NCBI GenBank assembly: GCA_036971715.1
Contig: JAVHJL010000002.1
Span: 3,628,501-3,692,500 of the forward strand
DNA: 64,000 nt
Reading direction: 5' to 3'
Source of the DNA: Arthrobotrys musiformis
Taxonomy: Eukaryota; Ascomycota; Orbiliomycetes; Orbiliales; Orbiliaceae
Shown here in pieces: positions 12,267 to 24,140 of the stretch (the first letter of the stretch is position 1; every line of letters starts with the position of its first letter). The notes under the pieces are model-generated. The model worked only from the letters and a program-made list of their open reading frames with translations. It was not told the DNA's origin and did no database searches. The position numbers were made by a program, and so were the translations under genes.

Positions 12267-12610
12267 ATGTCTGCAATCTGGCGGTATGTCCTCCAAAATG
12301 AACCCCCGATATCGGCTGGGCACAAGTTTACTAATTATAATAATATCGTTTATGTTACATCAGGTGGTTCAACGGCTTGTCAAAAACTTCCAGACTGGCC
12401 CTGGGTGGCGGCCTGATAACATACGGCCTCATCGGTGATTATCTGACAGACAGCGTCGGGGACGCCTTTGGCCTGACTCCGACGGAGCAGGACAAACAAA
12501 AGCTGAGGGATATGGTCCCAAAAATATCTGCGGTGGATAAACCCGGCCATAGTCCGCAGGATAAAGAAGTCGAGGCCCAGCTTGCGGAGTTGAAAAGAAA
12601 TCGCAGCTAG
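12267..12610 (+). CDS. small conserved-looking protein, 87 aa, possible membrane helix
   Basis: Not recognised with confidence. Exon 1 is 12267-12283 (ATG plus 14 nt, encoding MSAIW and two bases of Arg). The intron 12284-12363 has a GTATGT donor and a CAG acceptor, and exon 2 is 12364-12610. The protein begins MSAIWRWFNGLSKTSRL and has a Gly-rich hydrophobic stretch LALGGGLITYGLIGDYL (about residues 17-33), then a charged helical C-terminus rich in Lys, Asp and Glu. A short amphipathic N-terminus plus one weak membrane helix is the look of small mitochondrial or other organelle membrane proteins, but that is inference. The tiny first exon argues that the intron is real because the second exon alone lacks a good start. 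Confidence 0.7.
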
Positions 12611-12963
12611 CTAGCTAGATCTGTCTTCCAGAATCGATATTGGTGTCGATATCCTCGGGTATATTTGCCGTATCCCTCTCCCCGCCGGGCGTGTACATAT
12701 GCATATGTTTGATTCCTCGTCAGTCACAGTTATATATTATTATCAACGATTGATACGAAAGAAAGAAAGGTGTGGTTCCTCAGGACGTCATATTCCATTA
12801 TCTCATGGCTTCTTCTTCTTATAATACAGATGATTCTCCCGGGAAATTAAAAAAAAAGTAGTATCAGAAGATTGACTCAAAAGCTCCCGACAATGCTAAA
12901 AAAACCGAAAAACAAAGACCGGACAAAGGAAACCCGAAAAAAGGAAACAAGAAAACGGACTAT
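12611..12963. other. short convergent spacer
   Basis: 353 bp between opposing stops (87-aa protein and nitronate monooxygenase). Mostly AT-rich 3' sequence; nothing recognised. Confidence 0.5.
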
Positions 12964-14255
12964 CTACAACTTGGCAACCATCGACGACGACTTCTGGATC
13001 TGCTGGATAGCCTCACCGACCATCTCGTCAATGATAACCTTGGCAGGCTTGATCTCATTGCAGACAGCGGCGACCTTGCCCATCAACCATGGCCTGGCAG
13101 CATCCATGGTATCGTCATCCAACTTGTCTTCCTTGTCGAGCTGCTCAATGTCGTGCTCGACTGGGATGACACCTTGGCTGGTGAGCTTGGTGATCTCGTC
13201 CTTTCGGTTCTCCTCCCAGTTCTTGATGTATGGGTTCATCTTGACACGCATTGGGCGACCAGTGAAGATGATTGTTCGGACATTGTCTTCGTATCCGGAT
13301 GTGATGACGGCGTCCTGGTGAGCCTTTGGTGCACCGGCCTCCTCGGCGAGGATGAAGCGGGTTCCAACCCAGGCGGCGGAGGCACCCATGGCGAGAACGG
13401 AAGCGAGACCCTTGCCGTTGAAGATACCACCGGCGGCAACGACGAGAACGTCCTGTCCGGTGAGTGGGGACTTCTTGCCCTTGCAGAGGTCGACGACGGT
13501 TGGGATGAGGATGGAAGTGGGGACATCTCCGGTGTGACCACTAAACAGTAAGAATTTGTCATGATTAGTATATATATTACCGGATGTTTGGTTGAAAGAA
13601 GATTTGGCAAGCTTACCCTCCCTCACCGCCCTGGGCGCAGATGATATCGACACCGGCATCAAGGCACTTTTGGACGTGCTTTGGGTGACCGATCATGCTA
13701 GATTACGAAAACAGTCAGCATATACAGTGTTGGCAGACACCAGGAATGTTGTTGGTGACGTACTTCATGTATGGAATTCCAGCCTTGTGGAGTTTGTCAA
13801 CGACGAATCTCGGTGGGATACCGACGGCAGAGACAAACAAGCTGGCCTTCTCCTCGATGACGACGTTGATCAAGTCTTCGAGCTTTCCCTTGGTGTAGTC
13901 GTAGTTGGTCTTTCGGGCATTGCCACCGACCTGGGGCAATAGCAAGTCGACACCGAATGGGAGGTCTGGCTTGGCCAAGAAGCCCTTGAGCTCGTGGATT
14001 TGCTCGCGGAGCATGTCAGGCGAGTAACCGACACCACCAATAACACCGAGACCACCGGCATTGGAGACGGCAGCAGCGAGCTTTGGACCGGCAGCAACGT
14101 TCATACCAGCCAAGAGGACTAGAGAACGAAAACAAAGAAATCGAGTTTTAGTCTGAAGCTCACATATCCATCGATCGATCTATCTTTTTCTTCAAAATCT
14201 TACCTGGGTGTCTGACTCCGAAGAGCTTGGTGATGGGAGTAGAGATGGTCGACAT
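12964..14255 (-). CDS. nitronate monooxygenase (2-nitropropane dioxygenase family)
   Basis: FMN-dependent oxidation of alkyl nitronates (family reaction). Four exons: 14255-14204, 14118-13764, 13697-13617, 13540-12964; 1065 nt, 354 residues, normal length for the TIM-barrel family. Start MSTISTPITKLFGVRHP is followed by VLLAGMNVAAGPKLAAAV and NAGGLGVIGG. Further motifs are PFGVDLLLPQ, GHPKHVQKCLDAGVDIICAQ, the GGEGGGHTGDV loop carrying the conserved histidine, and AAGGIFNGKGLASVLAMGASAAWVGTRF, the phosphate-binding part of the barrel. Family members detoxify nitroalkanes such as propionate 3-nitronate; the substrate here is unknown. The gene is isolated, flanked by a folate gene and the 87-aa protein. 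Confidence 0.93.
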
Positions 14256-16100
14256 CTTGACTGTATGTGTGTGTATGTGTGTATGAAGGTAAGCTACCTG
14301 GGTATGTATGTAGATGGTGCGATGGTATAGAAGGTATAGGAAGTCTAAGAGGAGTGAGGAGAAGAAGGAGAAGAGAAGGAGTCTTTATTATATACGGCGA
14401 TGCAGATGCGAGGATATTTATTTAGAAAGAGAGAAAAGGATGAAAGCGGGATTCAAAGCCAAAGTCTCGGCCCAGCAAACAAAACTGGAGTTGACAGACA
14501 ACCGCGACTTGCCCAGTTCAGCTGGCTGCTAAGGTTAACAAGCCGAGGCAGTCAGCGCTGGGCGACCTCACATGTTCAGCCCCGGTCTTTTTGCCCTTTT
14601 CCATCGCCAACCCCAGAGTCGGAGTCTGGATAGTTACTTATTGGCGTGGAATGCAGGTTCCACATGGGCGCTCGCATGGGAAAGGGCTTGTTTCGCAGTC
14701 CTTCTGAGCAGCAACGTTGGTGGGGGAGTCCAACCGAAGCCAGCTGCCACTTCCTGCCATTCGGGTCCCCCAAACCAAACCCCAATTAATTACCGAGGTT
14801 GAATTGCTCCAACTTATCAACCCCGGATTTTCCAGTATAAAGTGTGCGGTAAACCCAGTGCCGACCGTACCGACACACACGCGACTGGTTTGGATTGGAT
14901 CGTATAAAAAATGGAGAGTTACCCCGAGGCCGAACGTTCAACATGCGGGGAGGACGGGCGGACCACGGCCTTTTCTTGTACCACAGACGGGATAGCCGGC
15001 CGGTAATCTAATCTTATCTTCTCGATCATATCTGCACCTATATCTATATGCATATCGATATATCCAGACGTCTCGACTTCAACATCATATAGTCTCTATA
15101 TAGTATGGAGTATAGATATAGGCAGGGTAGAATAGGCTTGGCCCTGTCCACTCGTGTTGGGAATGTCGGCCTGTGTCTCGAATTTTCTTTGCTTTGGCAG
15201 CTTCCAAAAACGACCTTTGTCTCTATTCCATTCGATTACCGCTATTTCACTAGTAGAGTAAACTAGTGGAATAGCAGATGGTGCTTGTGGTTCTATGGCG
15301 GGATGGCCACGGCTAGGCCGTCCGTGGCAGTATTTACCTTGGATAGTATTCTATTCACTCCTTGGCGCTGAGTACTGTACTGCTCGGGTTGATCTATATG
15401 CTGGAAAATAGAACAAAGAATAGAGTAGAATACAATAAAGGTATAGGCTATTCTTACCTCGTAGACCAAGTGCCGTTCATTGCATTGCGGCGGCTTAAGT
15501 TAAGTTTATTGGTAGTACTTACGCCTCAATGCCTCGAGCCACTAAACTTTCCTGTTTGAGCCACCTCCACCCCTCTCCCGGAAGTTACTTAGTTACTGTT
15601 AGTCGAGGCACCATATTGAACAAGCTCCGCGGCTTCCTAGGCCTTCCTCCTGCAGCCTCATCTCCCAATTGCTCAATCATGCCTAACCGACATCGCGACA
15701 TCGCTGCCAACTTCGCTCCTAATTGCATTAATTGTGTTGCTACTGCCCTCGAACGGACAAAGGAAAAACCCTTAGTCTATCTCGTCTAGTACCTAGTAGG
15801 TATCTATACCAGTATCGAAGAAATGCAACCCAACACCCAACCGTTAACCGCTCTGCACGACACCATTTACCTCTTCCTTTCTTTCTTTCGAAGAGCTAGG
15901 CTAGGTACGTAAGTAAGTAAGTAGGTAGTTAGGTACTCTGCACGACGACGACGCCGGCGGCCTGCTGAGGTTAGGGAGCGCGAATTAGCTTCGTCCCTAC
16001 GCATACAATTCTACTTTTTAAGCTTTCCCCCTTGTTCTTCAAGATCTTTCGCCTCCTTGCATCTTGTTGGCCCTAGCTTAGCATAGAGGTGGGAAGCCGT
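14256..16100. other. intergenic, divergent promoters of NMO and FOL1
   Basis: 1.85 kb with no defensible gene. It contains a cluster of inverted repeats around 15.2-15.45 kb, GTAAGTAAGTAAGTAGG-type tetranucleotide repeats near 15910 and an imperfect TACCTAGTAGGTA palindrome at 15790-15802. Confidence 0.5.
15241..15275. repeat. inverted repeat, 14-bp arms, 7-nt loop
   Basis: GCTATTTCACTAGT (15241-15254) is followed by AGAGTAA and then ACTAGTGGAATAGC (15262-15275), the reverse complement of the first arm apart from one position that can pair as G-T. A second smaller hairpin (GCCACGG...CCGTGGC) lies at about 15305-15327. Confidence 0.75.
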
Positions 16101-18596
16101 ATGTCGGCTGCGAGGTCGTTTCGATCCGTTTCCGTCCGCACCTGGCAGAGACTAAGAACCATCAGCATTCTATCCCCAAGCTCCGTTCTGAATATAAATA
16201 TCTGGCGGGGTAGTCTCCTCCCGCGAGTTCTCTTGCTCGGAGGAGTTCAACGAAGGACCTATATCGACTTGAAAACAATGGCTTTCCAGCTTGAGAACGT
16301 TTCTGATTTCATTGCCGTCAATGAGCTGGCTCTGTAAGTACAAAATTATATTCATGTGATATACCAAATCAAATAAAAAATACGATACTGAACAAAGTAT
16401 TTATAGGCCTGCAATTGTGGGGCTTGATGGCTGGCATAAACCAAAGCTACAACCGCTTTTGGTCAGTCTGAGAATAAAGACTTCTGTTGGCCTGGCTGGA
16501 TCTACAGACCACCTGATTCACTCCATAAATTATGGGACCGTGTGCAAGAAGGCCTTGGAGATAGTCCAAAAAACCCAATTTTTATCTCTTGAGCACCTTG
16601 CAGAGACGCTCGCCGCAAAGGTTCTGGGGGACGAACTTCGAGGCCAATGGGTGTATGTCAAAGTAGAGCAGCCAAAAACTCTTTTGAGGGCCGACTCTGC
16701 CGCTCTGGAAATAGTCCGGAGAAAGGATGGCATTCAGGAAACCCAGGACAAAGTCCTCATCAAAAACTTGAGGATTGCCACAATCATCGGCATAAATGAC
16801 TGTGAGAGGCTCGAAAGACAACAAGTACTCGTGAACCTCACACTCTACAAACCCGCGGTGCCGGCCGAATCTGCCAAAGTCAACGGGCATGTCCCCGAAA
16901 AGGCTTTTGTGCCTGTCTACGATGCTAAGAAGATCTCGGATGCCGTTGTCGACTTTGTCGAGGCATCGGATTACGGAACCATCGAGGCCCTGGTGACAGG
17001 CATCGCAAAGGTTGCGTGTGTCGACTGTGGTGTCGAATCTATCACCGTTCGAGCTGAAAAGCCAAGTGCGCTCGCCCTTGCCCGGTCCTCGGAGGTGGAG
17101 GTCACCAGACACAGGTCCTATTTTGCGTCTTCCACTGTATCTAGCGATGGATCCGGCGATGAATATCGAACCGCATTCATAGCATTCGGTTCAAATCTTG
17201 GAGACAAGTTCATTTTGATCCGAGACGCTCTAGCGGAGCTCAACAAACGCGATATCAGAGTGATCAGAACATCATCTCTTTACGAAAGTAAACCGATGTA
17301 TGTCGAAGACCAAGACCAGTTCCTAAACGGAGTCTGTCAAGTTCAGACAAAACTGGGCCCCATAGAACTTCTACGGGAGCTCCAAGCGATCGAGAACCAT
17401 TTCGGGAGAGTCAAGATTATTGACAAAGGACCGCGGAATATCGATTTGGATATCCTACTCTACGGCACGCAAATCGTCAACGAGCCAGACCTCATCATTC
17501 CTCATGCGTCTATGCTTGAACGGGAGTTCGTCCTGAGGCCGCTATGTGATATCGCACCGGACCTACCGCACCCACAAACCTCGACCACTTTTGCATCCCA
17601 CTTGTCAACCTTACCGGGAGAATCGACAGTATACCCTCGGGTCCTCTTATCCCCGTCCATCCCATCCCTTCAACCATCCAATAAAACCCGTCCTACCCAC
17701 ATAATGGCCATCATAAACCTCACCCCAGACTCCTTCTCCGATGGCGGGGTGCACACGACCCCCAATATTGAAGAAACCGTTTCTAAAGCAGTCAAAGCCG
17801 GTGTCTCAATCGTAGACCTCGGCGGGATGTCGACCCGACCGAATGCAGCCGAAATTTCGGAAGCAGAGGAGATCGATCGGGTTATACCTGCAATAAAAGC
17901 CATTAGATCATCGAGTGATCCGGCTGTAAAGAAGGTCACAATATCAATCGATACATTCAGGTCATCTGTTGCTAGGGAGGCGGTAAACGCGGGTGCAGAT
18001 ATTATCAATGATATCTCGGGCGGCCTGTTAGACCCAGAAATGATCAATACAGCCATCCAGCTGGATGTTCCAATAATGCTAATGCATATGAGAGGAACGC
18101 CGCAAACGATGAGCTCACTGGCAAATTACCCAGATGGAGTAATCGAAACAGTAGGCATAGAGCTGGAGGAAAGACTCGATGCTGCTCTAAAAGCGGGTGT
18201 TAAACGGTGGAAGATCATTCTCGACCCTGGTTTGGGATTCGCAAAGACTACAGAGCATAATTTGGAGATATTGCGAAACTTTGCCAAGTTGAAGGCAAGG
18301 AAGAGGCTTGTTGGAATTCCTTGGTTAATAGGACCAAGCAGGAAGAAGTTTATTGGGGAGATCACAGGAGTTCCCGATGCCTCTCAGAGACAGTGGGGGT
18401 AAGCAACCCTCTCCATCTTTATATTCGCTAACCTCAAAAGCAAAACGGCAATATGCTAACACACTTTTCATTATTATTTAGAACTGGCGCTGCTGTAACT
18501 GCATCTGTAGCCGGAGGAGTAGATATCATTCGAGTTCACGACATCGATGAAATGACCAAGGTCGCAAAGATGGCAGACGCAATTTGGAGAAATTAG
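16101..18596 (+). CDS. FOL1: trifunctional folate synthesis protein (DHNA-HPPK-DHPS)
   Basis: Three exons, 16101-16333, 16407-18398 and 18482-18596; 2340 nt, 779 residues. It carries the three consecutive steps that make dihydropteroate. Residues ~75-310 hold two dihydroneopterin-aldolase-like repeats (IVGLDGWHKPKLQPLLVSL and IATIIGINDCERLERQQVLV). The HPPK domain begins near 334 (AFIAFGSNLGDK) and contains GPRNIDLDILLYG. The DHPS domain begins near 511 (MAIINLTPDSFSDGG), with ILDPGLGFAKTTEHNL, GPSRKKFIGEITG and a C-terminal ending in VHDIDEM after the last intron. This DHPS is the sulfonamide target in fungi. The first ~55 residues are Arg/Ser-rich with few acidic residues, so mitochondrial import is plausible. 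The GTG-initiated upstream extension was not used; ATG at 16101. Confidence 0.96.
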
Positions 18597-19210
18597 CGCG
18601 TGTGACGATCTATTATTATTGTTATTACCTATTTGTCATATCTAACGAATGAGCTATCCATGGAGGCACTTCTATGGGCCGTACATGTCCGCCATCTCTT
18701 GCTCGAGTTTAGAAAGAGCACCGTACAGTATCTGGAGGGGTCCTGAGACAAGCCACGTGACATGCCCCACTTGCAAGCTTCGAACTTCTCGAACCTGGGT
18801 TTTAGATATAAATTTTAAATACTAAAATTAGCATTAGGTCGAACATACCAGAAGGGTTGATTTATCATCATCATAGTAGAACTCTAGTTCAAATGACCTG
18901 CCCGGGATCCATACATGCCGCTGTCGTGAGCGTGTTGGAGGTTGATAGACGAGCGTGTTGCTGTGTTGCTGAGGTCGATCGATGCGGATCACGTGACCAA
19001 TCTTTGTGTGGCAACCGAAAATCAAAAATCAAAAAAAATTCAAAGTCGAAGTGAGTCGACGACGACGATAAGATAGAGACATATAGCTCGCCCATCCCGC
19101 ATCGAAGCTCCACATAGCTACCCCAACCACCGTCCTCGAATACACCACTTTCCAAAAACCAACCACAAACTTATTACCACCGATATAAAAATACATAACA
19201 ACAGCACAAG
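18597..19210. other. intergenic, FOL1 3' end to TIF35 promoter
   Basis: 614 bp with both genes on the plus strand, so this holds the FOL1 terminator and TIF35 promoter. No RNA gene or clear element seen. Confidence 0.5.
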
Positions 19211-20225
19211 ATGTCGTAAGTTCTGATTCGTCTCGAGGGAGAAATAAAAACGGACGAAGCTCCAAAAAAAGCAGCTCAAGCTAATTTTGCTACCATCGCC
19301 AGGTCACAACGAAGAGAGTGGGCCGAAGACGAGGAATTCGATGACCCAAATGCCCTCCCCCAGAACCAGGTCATCTCGAATCCAGACGGAACAAAGACAA
19401 CTATCACATACCGACTATCCGACTCCGGAAAGAAAATCAAGACGACACGAAAGATCAAGATTTCAGTAGTCAAGGAGAGAGTCAACCCACGCGTCGCTGA
19501 GAGGAGAGAATGGGCCAAGTTTGGAAGGGAAGCAGGACACCCACCCGGACCAGATCTGTCGACAACAACTGTTGGAGAGAATATCCTATTCAAGCCAAGC
19601 TTACAATGGAAGGCTGCTGAGAAGGAAGAAGAGGCGACTGGCGCTCTGAAGACCCAGCTGAAGGACAAGAAGGTTTCCTGCCGTATCTGTCAGGGAGACC
19701 ATTTCACAGCGAGATGTCCCTTCAAGGACACTCTCGCACCAGTCGGCGAAGCCGCACCAGATGAATCCCGACCAGATTCGCCAGATCTCGGCGCTGGTGG
19801 TGGTGCCACCGGTGGCAGCTACGTTCCCCCACATCTTAGAAACAAGGGCAAGGATGCCGGTGCTGGGTCATCTTCCTTCAACGCTGGTCGCGAACGCGAC
19901 GACCTGGCGACCCTCCGTGTCACAAATCTTAGCGAGTTCGCAGAGGAGCAAGACCTCAGAGATATGTTTGAAAGATTCGGAAGAGTTACCAGAGTATTCT
20001 TGGCGAAGGACAGAGATACCGGCAGGGCGAAGGGCTTCGCTTTCGTCAGCTACCAGGACAGGCTGGATGCTCAACGAGCTTGCGAGAAGATGGATGGTTG
20101 TAAGTTGCAATATTACGAATTAAAGGTTTCAAATATGAGATCATGGACTAATCATTTGTTTCCAACCTTTAGTCGGTTACGGTCATTTGATTTTGAAGGT
20201 CGAATTCGCCAAACGTTCGCAGTAG
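19211..20225 (+). CDS. TIF35: eukaryotic translation initiation factor 3 subunit G
   Basis: eIF3g takes part in 40S scanning and reinitiation in the cytoplasm. Exons are 19211-19215 (only ATGTC), 19303-20099 and 20173-20225, giving 284 residues. The N-terminal part reads WAEDEEFDDPNALP and then KTTITYRLSDSGKKIKTTRK. A zinc knuckle CRICQGDHFTARCP (C-x2-C-x3-H-x4-C) is central, followed by a Gly-rich linker with YVPPHLRN. The C-terminal RRM has RNP2-like LRVTNLSE, RNP1 KGFAFVSY and ends FGYGHLILKVEFAKRSQ. The order zinc knuckle then C-terminal RRM is diagnostic for eIF3g. The start codon is separated from the rest of the coding sequence by an 87-nt intron after codon position 5, which makes the first coding exon just 5 nt. 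Confidence 0.95.
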
Positions 20226-21408
20226 GAACCGAACGGGGCTACGGATAAGAAGCCTGAACCTGACCGCAAAGCCATAGCTATCGGACAACGAAAGATCACC
20301 AGGCCTTGAGATCGCTTTCAAAAAGTTTGTTTATCTGCACGATCACCTAAGTACTCTTTAACTTCCTAGGCGTTCTGCGGCTTTTATTACTGGATTTTTA
20401 AAGATCCCCTTGATCCTTTTACGTGGGATATTTGTCGTTAGTTAACCGTTCTGCAATTTTTCGTCTGGGTTCAGTGCGCCCTCATGTCACGTCTAAAACG
20501 AATTCTACGTTTCATTTCCTCTACCCGTTCAATCTTCCAAAATCAAAATGTGATATTCCAAATCTTCCTATGTTCAAAAACTTTGTGCTATCCTTCAGCT
20601 AGGGCAAAGTGATACCACGCAACTCTCGCGATCGAGTTATCTAACATCTAACAGGGTATCCCACAAACAGCTCCGTTTGCAGCGTTTCCCCACATCTCGA
20701 TGTATCCAAACGGAAAGGCCACCTGAAATATAACGAACCGGATAGACAGGGACCAACTCGCTCTGCTATCGGGTGGTTTCGCATTCCGTTTAGCTTACTA
20801 CCCAATGCGGCGAATGTTGATGTAGGATTACTTCAAGCTGCTTGCTCAGAAAACAACGGCGACTGGAATGTGCCATATCGAAAACCCGCAATTATGCCAT
20901 GCACACCACCCATCAGCAGACCTGAGATTGAATTTCTACATTCTAGCCCCGTTATTTTTTTTTAAGCTCTACGCTACAACATGTGGCTATACTATTTGCA
21001 GGATAGGATTTAAATCGCAGACGATTGCCTCTGTCCCGCGCCGGCCAGCTATCTCGAAGGTAGCATTTCCGAAGCCCTTTCTTTCGCACACGGTTACTAC
21101 ATAAAACGCAAGGTTGGAGAAGGTAACGGGATGAAACTTTGGGCCCAGGCGATTGCTACCGGTCTCTCTATTCGCCATTTCCACGGTACTATCCGTGCTT
21201 CTTTACCTCTAGACCTAGCCAGCTTCCTATTTCGCCTCGTGCATTCTTTGGGGTCCGAATACCTTGACAGGGCTCTAGATTAGTATACTTTTTCGACTCT
21301 TTCGATTTTATATAATCTGTGCTCCCAAAAATATATCCCGGGCAGAAATACCAGCTCGCCTTGCCATTCTTTTTGAATCCGATAATAATTATTTAAGTAA
21401 CTCCGGAT
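20226..21408. other. intergenic, TIF35 3' end to rhodopsin-domain gene
   Basis: 1.18 kb without a recognisable gene; short frames show no domain. Confidence 0.5.
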
Positions 21409-24140
21409 ATGACAGAGGTTATGGTCGGGGCGGCACCCAATGATATCCAAACGAACCAACCAGCAGCATCGCCCACCGATCATGTACGTATGTAGCTACC
21501 CTCCCCCTTAAATCCGCAATTATTTATAAATCTCTGGTATTAATAAATATTTGTTTCTCGGGGCTAACAGGCAGTACGTCGAGAACATTTGTATATTCAG
21601 GTGCATCCAGGCCACATATCTAATGACAACAAAGCGATCTTGACCGTTCCGCTTGTATTGCTGGCGTTTTCGATCGTGGTAGTAGGGTTGAGAATATGGA
21701 CGAGGGCGCGGATGGTGAAGTTCTTCGGGATGGATGATTGGTGGATTTTGGGGGCTTTGGTAGGTTTGTTTTTTGATTGACTTAACCGTCTTTTTAGATA
21801 GTTCTTGGGGGTTGAATTCGTTTTATATTGAAATGCAATGGGGCTAACTTTCCGGAAACTTGACGTTGATTGGGGCGGGGTTAAGGCGAGCAATACCGCC
21901 GGGACGATGTTATCGGTTGCGGGTATGTACCAGTCAAATCTAAAGAGCCTAGTGAGGATTGGTTTATAATAGTTCTTGTCTAATATAGGAACGTTCAGAG
22001 GTGAAGGAAGCCATATCACGGATGTCGAGGATGAAGATCTAGTATACGTCCTCAAGGCACGGATTTCCCCCATACCCCTCATGGTTATCCTATCCGCATT
22101 GCATAATATTGTAATCTAACCTTAATATACCCAGAGCAGCTCCTCTATGCCGAAATAATCCTCCAGCCTGTAACTCTAAACCTCATCAAATTGTCCATCC
22201 TCTCGTTCTACCTCCGCCTCCCAGGATCGAATCGCTTCTTGGTCCTCACCCGCTGCACTTTCGCCTTCGTCGCCGCAATGATGTTAGCGTTCATATTCAC
22301 GCTAGCGTTCGCGTGTATCCCCGTCAGCAGACAGTGGGACCCATACGAAACGGGCGGTGGTTGTGTCAATAGAGCGCTATTTTGGCATGTTATATTGGCT
22401 TTCAATGTGGTTACGAATATATGGATCTTGGTACTGCCGACGCGAATGCTCCTTGGTGCGGATACATCTTTTTTTTATTTATTTTTATTATTCTTTATAT
22501 TGTTTCTTCTTCCCGGTCTTCTTAGTTCTGAACAAGATTCGATATCGCAACTACAGGCTTAGAAGGAAAATAGAGAAATCTAACGTTTAGACAATACAGC
22601 ATTGAAAGTTGATCGAAGACAAAAGATCATGGTTCTAAGTATCTTCGGTTGCGGCTTAATGTACGAACTGGACCCACTTCCTCCCACGACGTCCCAAAAA
22701 TCCAACCCCAACGCATATAAATGGTAATTAACTGTTGTATTTTTACAGTGCGACCATAGCCTCGATCCTCGCATTGGCAGAACTTCCATTGGCCATCAAC
22801 GACCCGGATAAAACATGTAAGTTTCTTTCTTTCTTTCCTTTTTTTTTTCCCTTTTTACGATTTTCCTCTTTTGAGATTCTGCGAATCGGATATGCGCTTG
22901 TATATGTAATTATAGCAGTCTCACTGATCCGATTGGTGTACTGTAATGTAGGGGGATCATGGCGCCTTGCCGTTTACGCTGCGGTTCAGAATAACCTGGG
23001 GATCATAGCTGCATCTGCGCCGGCTCTCAAACCTTTACTGGGGAAGACGATACGGGTTGTGCGGAGCACCGTTGGGTCAAGGTTATCTTCTACTACGTGG
23101 ACTTTTTCAAAAAGCGGTGGTGGTGAGGGGGGTCCGGGAAGACGTGATGGTACCGGTGCAGCAGCGGCAGCAGCAAAATCAGCAGGGAACGGCACCGGCG
23201 GCGGCGCCGGATCGAACGGTTCATCTGGAGTTAAGAAGTCGAAGGTTTCTTCTTCAACTTCAGCTGCAGCTGGGATTACGACGATTATCGCGAGTCAGGG
23301 AAAGACACGGAAATCGTTGGCAGACAACGAAAAAGGCCATGGGTTGGTTATCTCCGAGACCATGAAGAAGATTATATCGCCTAGAGGGTCTGTCGTTAGT
23401 AGAGGTCGAAACAGTACGGGGAGTGCGAGCTATCATACCGTGAGTATACCTTTCGATGTAATTGCATTTTCGCCCCGTATTATTTTTGTCTTTCATCTTT
23501 TCATTTTACTTGCATAATATATTTGGGACTTTGCATTAATCCCGCAAAGGAAATGAATAAATCTCAAGCCCAAGTATTTTCTTTATAAGAAAAAGGAATA
23601 AGAGACCACCCGTTGAAGGGCTGACATGCAAATCAACTGAGACAACAGGCGCCCGCATCCCGCTCGCACCGAGAATCAGCCATTCTAGATACAATAGGGA
23701 TCTTGCCCACGCAGGCTGCTTTCCCCAAGAACGCCAGCGGGAACAGACGGACAACACGTGTCTTTGCAGGTAATAACGGTAGCGATTCCAACGGGCCCAC
23801 CGAAATTCATCATATAAGAGACTGGCAACTTGACCAGAACGATTACTGTTTGGACCCGAGTGTTGAACATAACCTACCGCAGAGGCCGAGGAGGGCGTAT
23901 AATAGAATGTCTATAGGTTCGGACTCTGGGGTGCCAGAGACGTATGGGAATAGCGGGGAAAGAAAGTTTTCACAGGTAGAGAGTATCGAGTCTGCGATTT
24001 CGCCCACGACGGATGTGGCGAGGGGAGGGGCACTGGAGGCCTGCGGAGAGGATAGTAATGATGCAGATGAGGAGGCTGGGCTGACCATTGAGAGGATATT
24101 GTCACATGAAGAGTGGAAGAAGTCGGGTGGATATGTATAG
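21409..24140 (+). CDS. fungal rhodopsin-domain (PTH11-like) integral membrane protein
   Basis: Multi-exon seven-helix-type protein of the fungal rhodopsin/PTH11 family; ligand and role unknown. Exons I can place: 21409-21483, 21571-21759, one or more small exons between 21780 and 22040 that I could not settle, one from about 22135 to the donor near 22455, one near 22590-22664, one ending at 22816, 22952 to about 23440, and 23649-24140. Family segments seen are AILTVPLVLLAFSIVVVG, FFGMDDWWILGAL, LNLIKLSILSFYLRLP, ACIPVSRQWDPY, NIWILVLPTRMLL, VDRRQKIMVLSIFGCGL, DPDKTWGSWRLAVYAA and NNLGIIAASAPALKPLLGK. The cytoplasmic tail is long, Gly/Ala/Ser-rich then acidic. Intron 22817-22951 is stop-free and in frame; the spliced form matches the family better. 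Gene identity is firm, exact exon count is not. Confidence 0.78.

Noticed and set aside
12964..18596. Nitronate monooxygenase next to FOL1 as a biosynthetic cluster
   Set aside because: No backbone synthase, transporter or pathway-specific regulator nearby; the neighbours are housekeeping genes.
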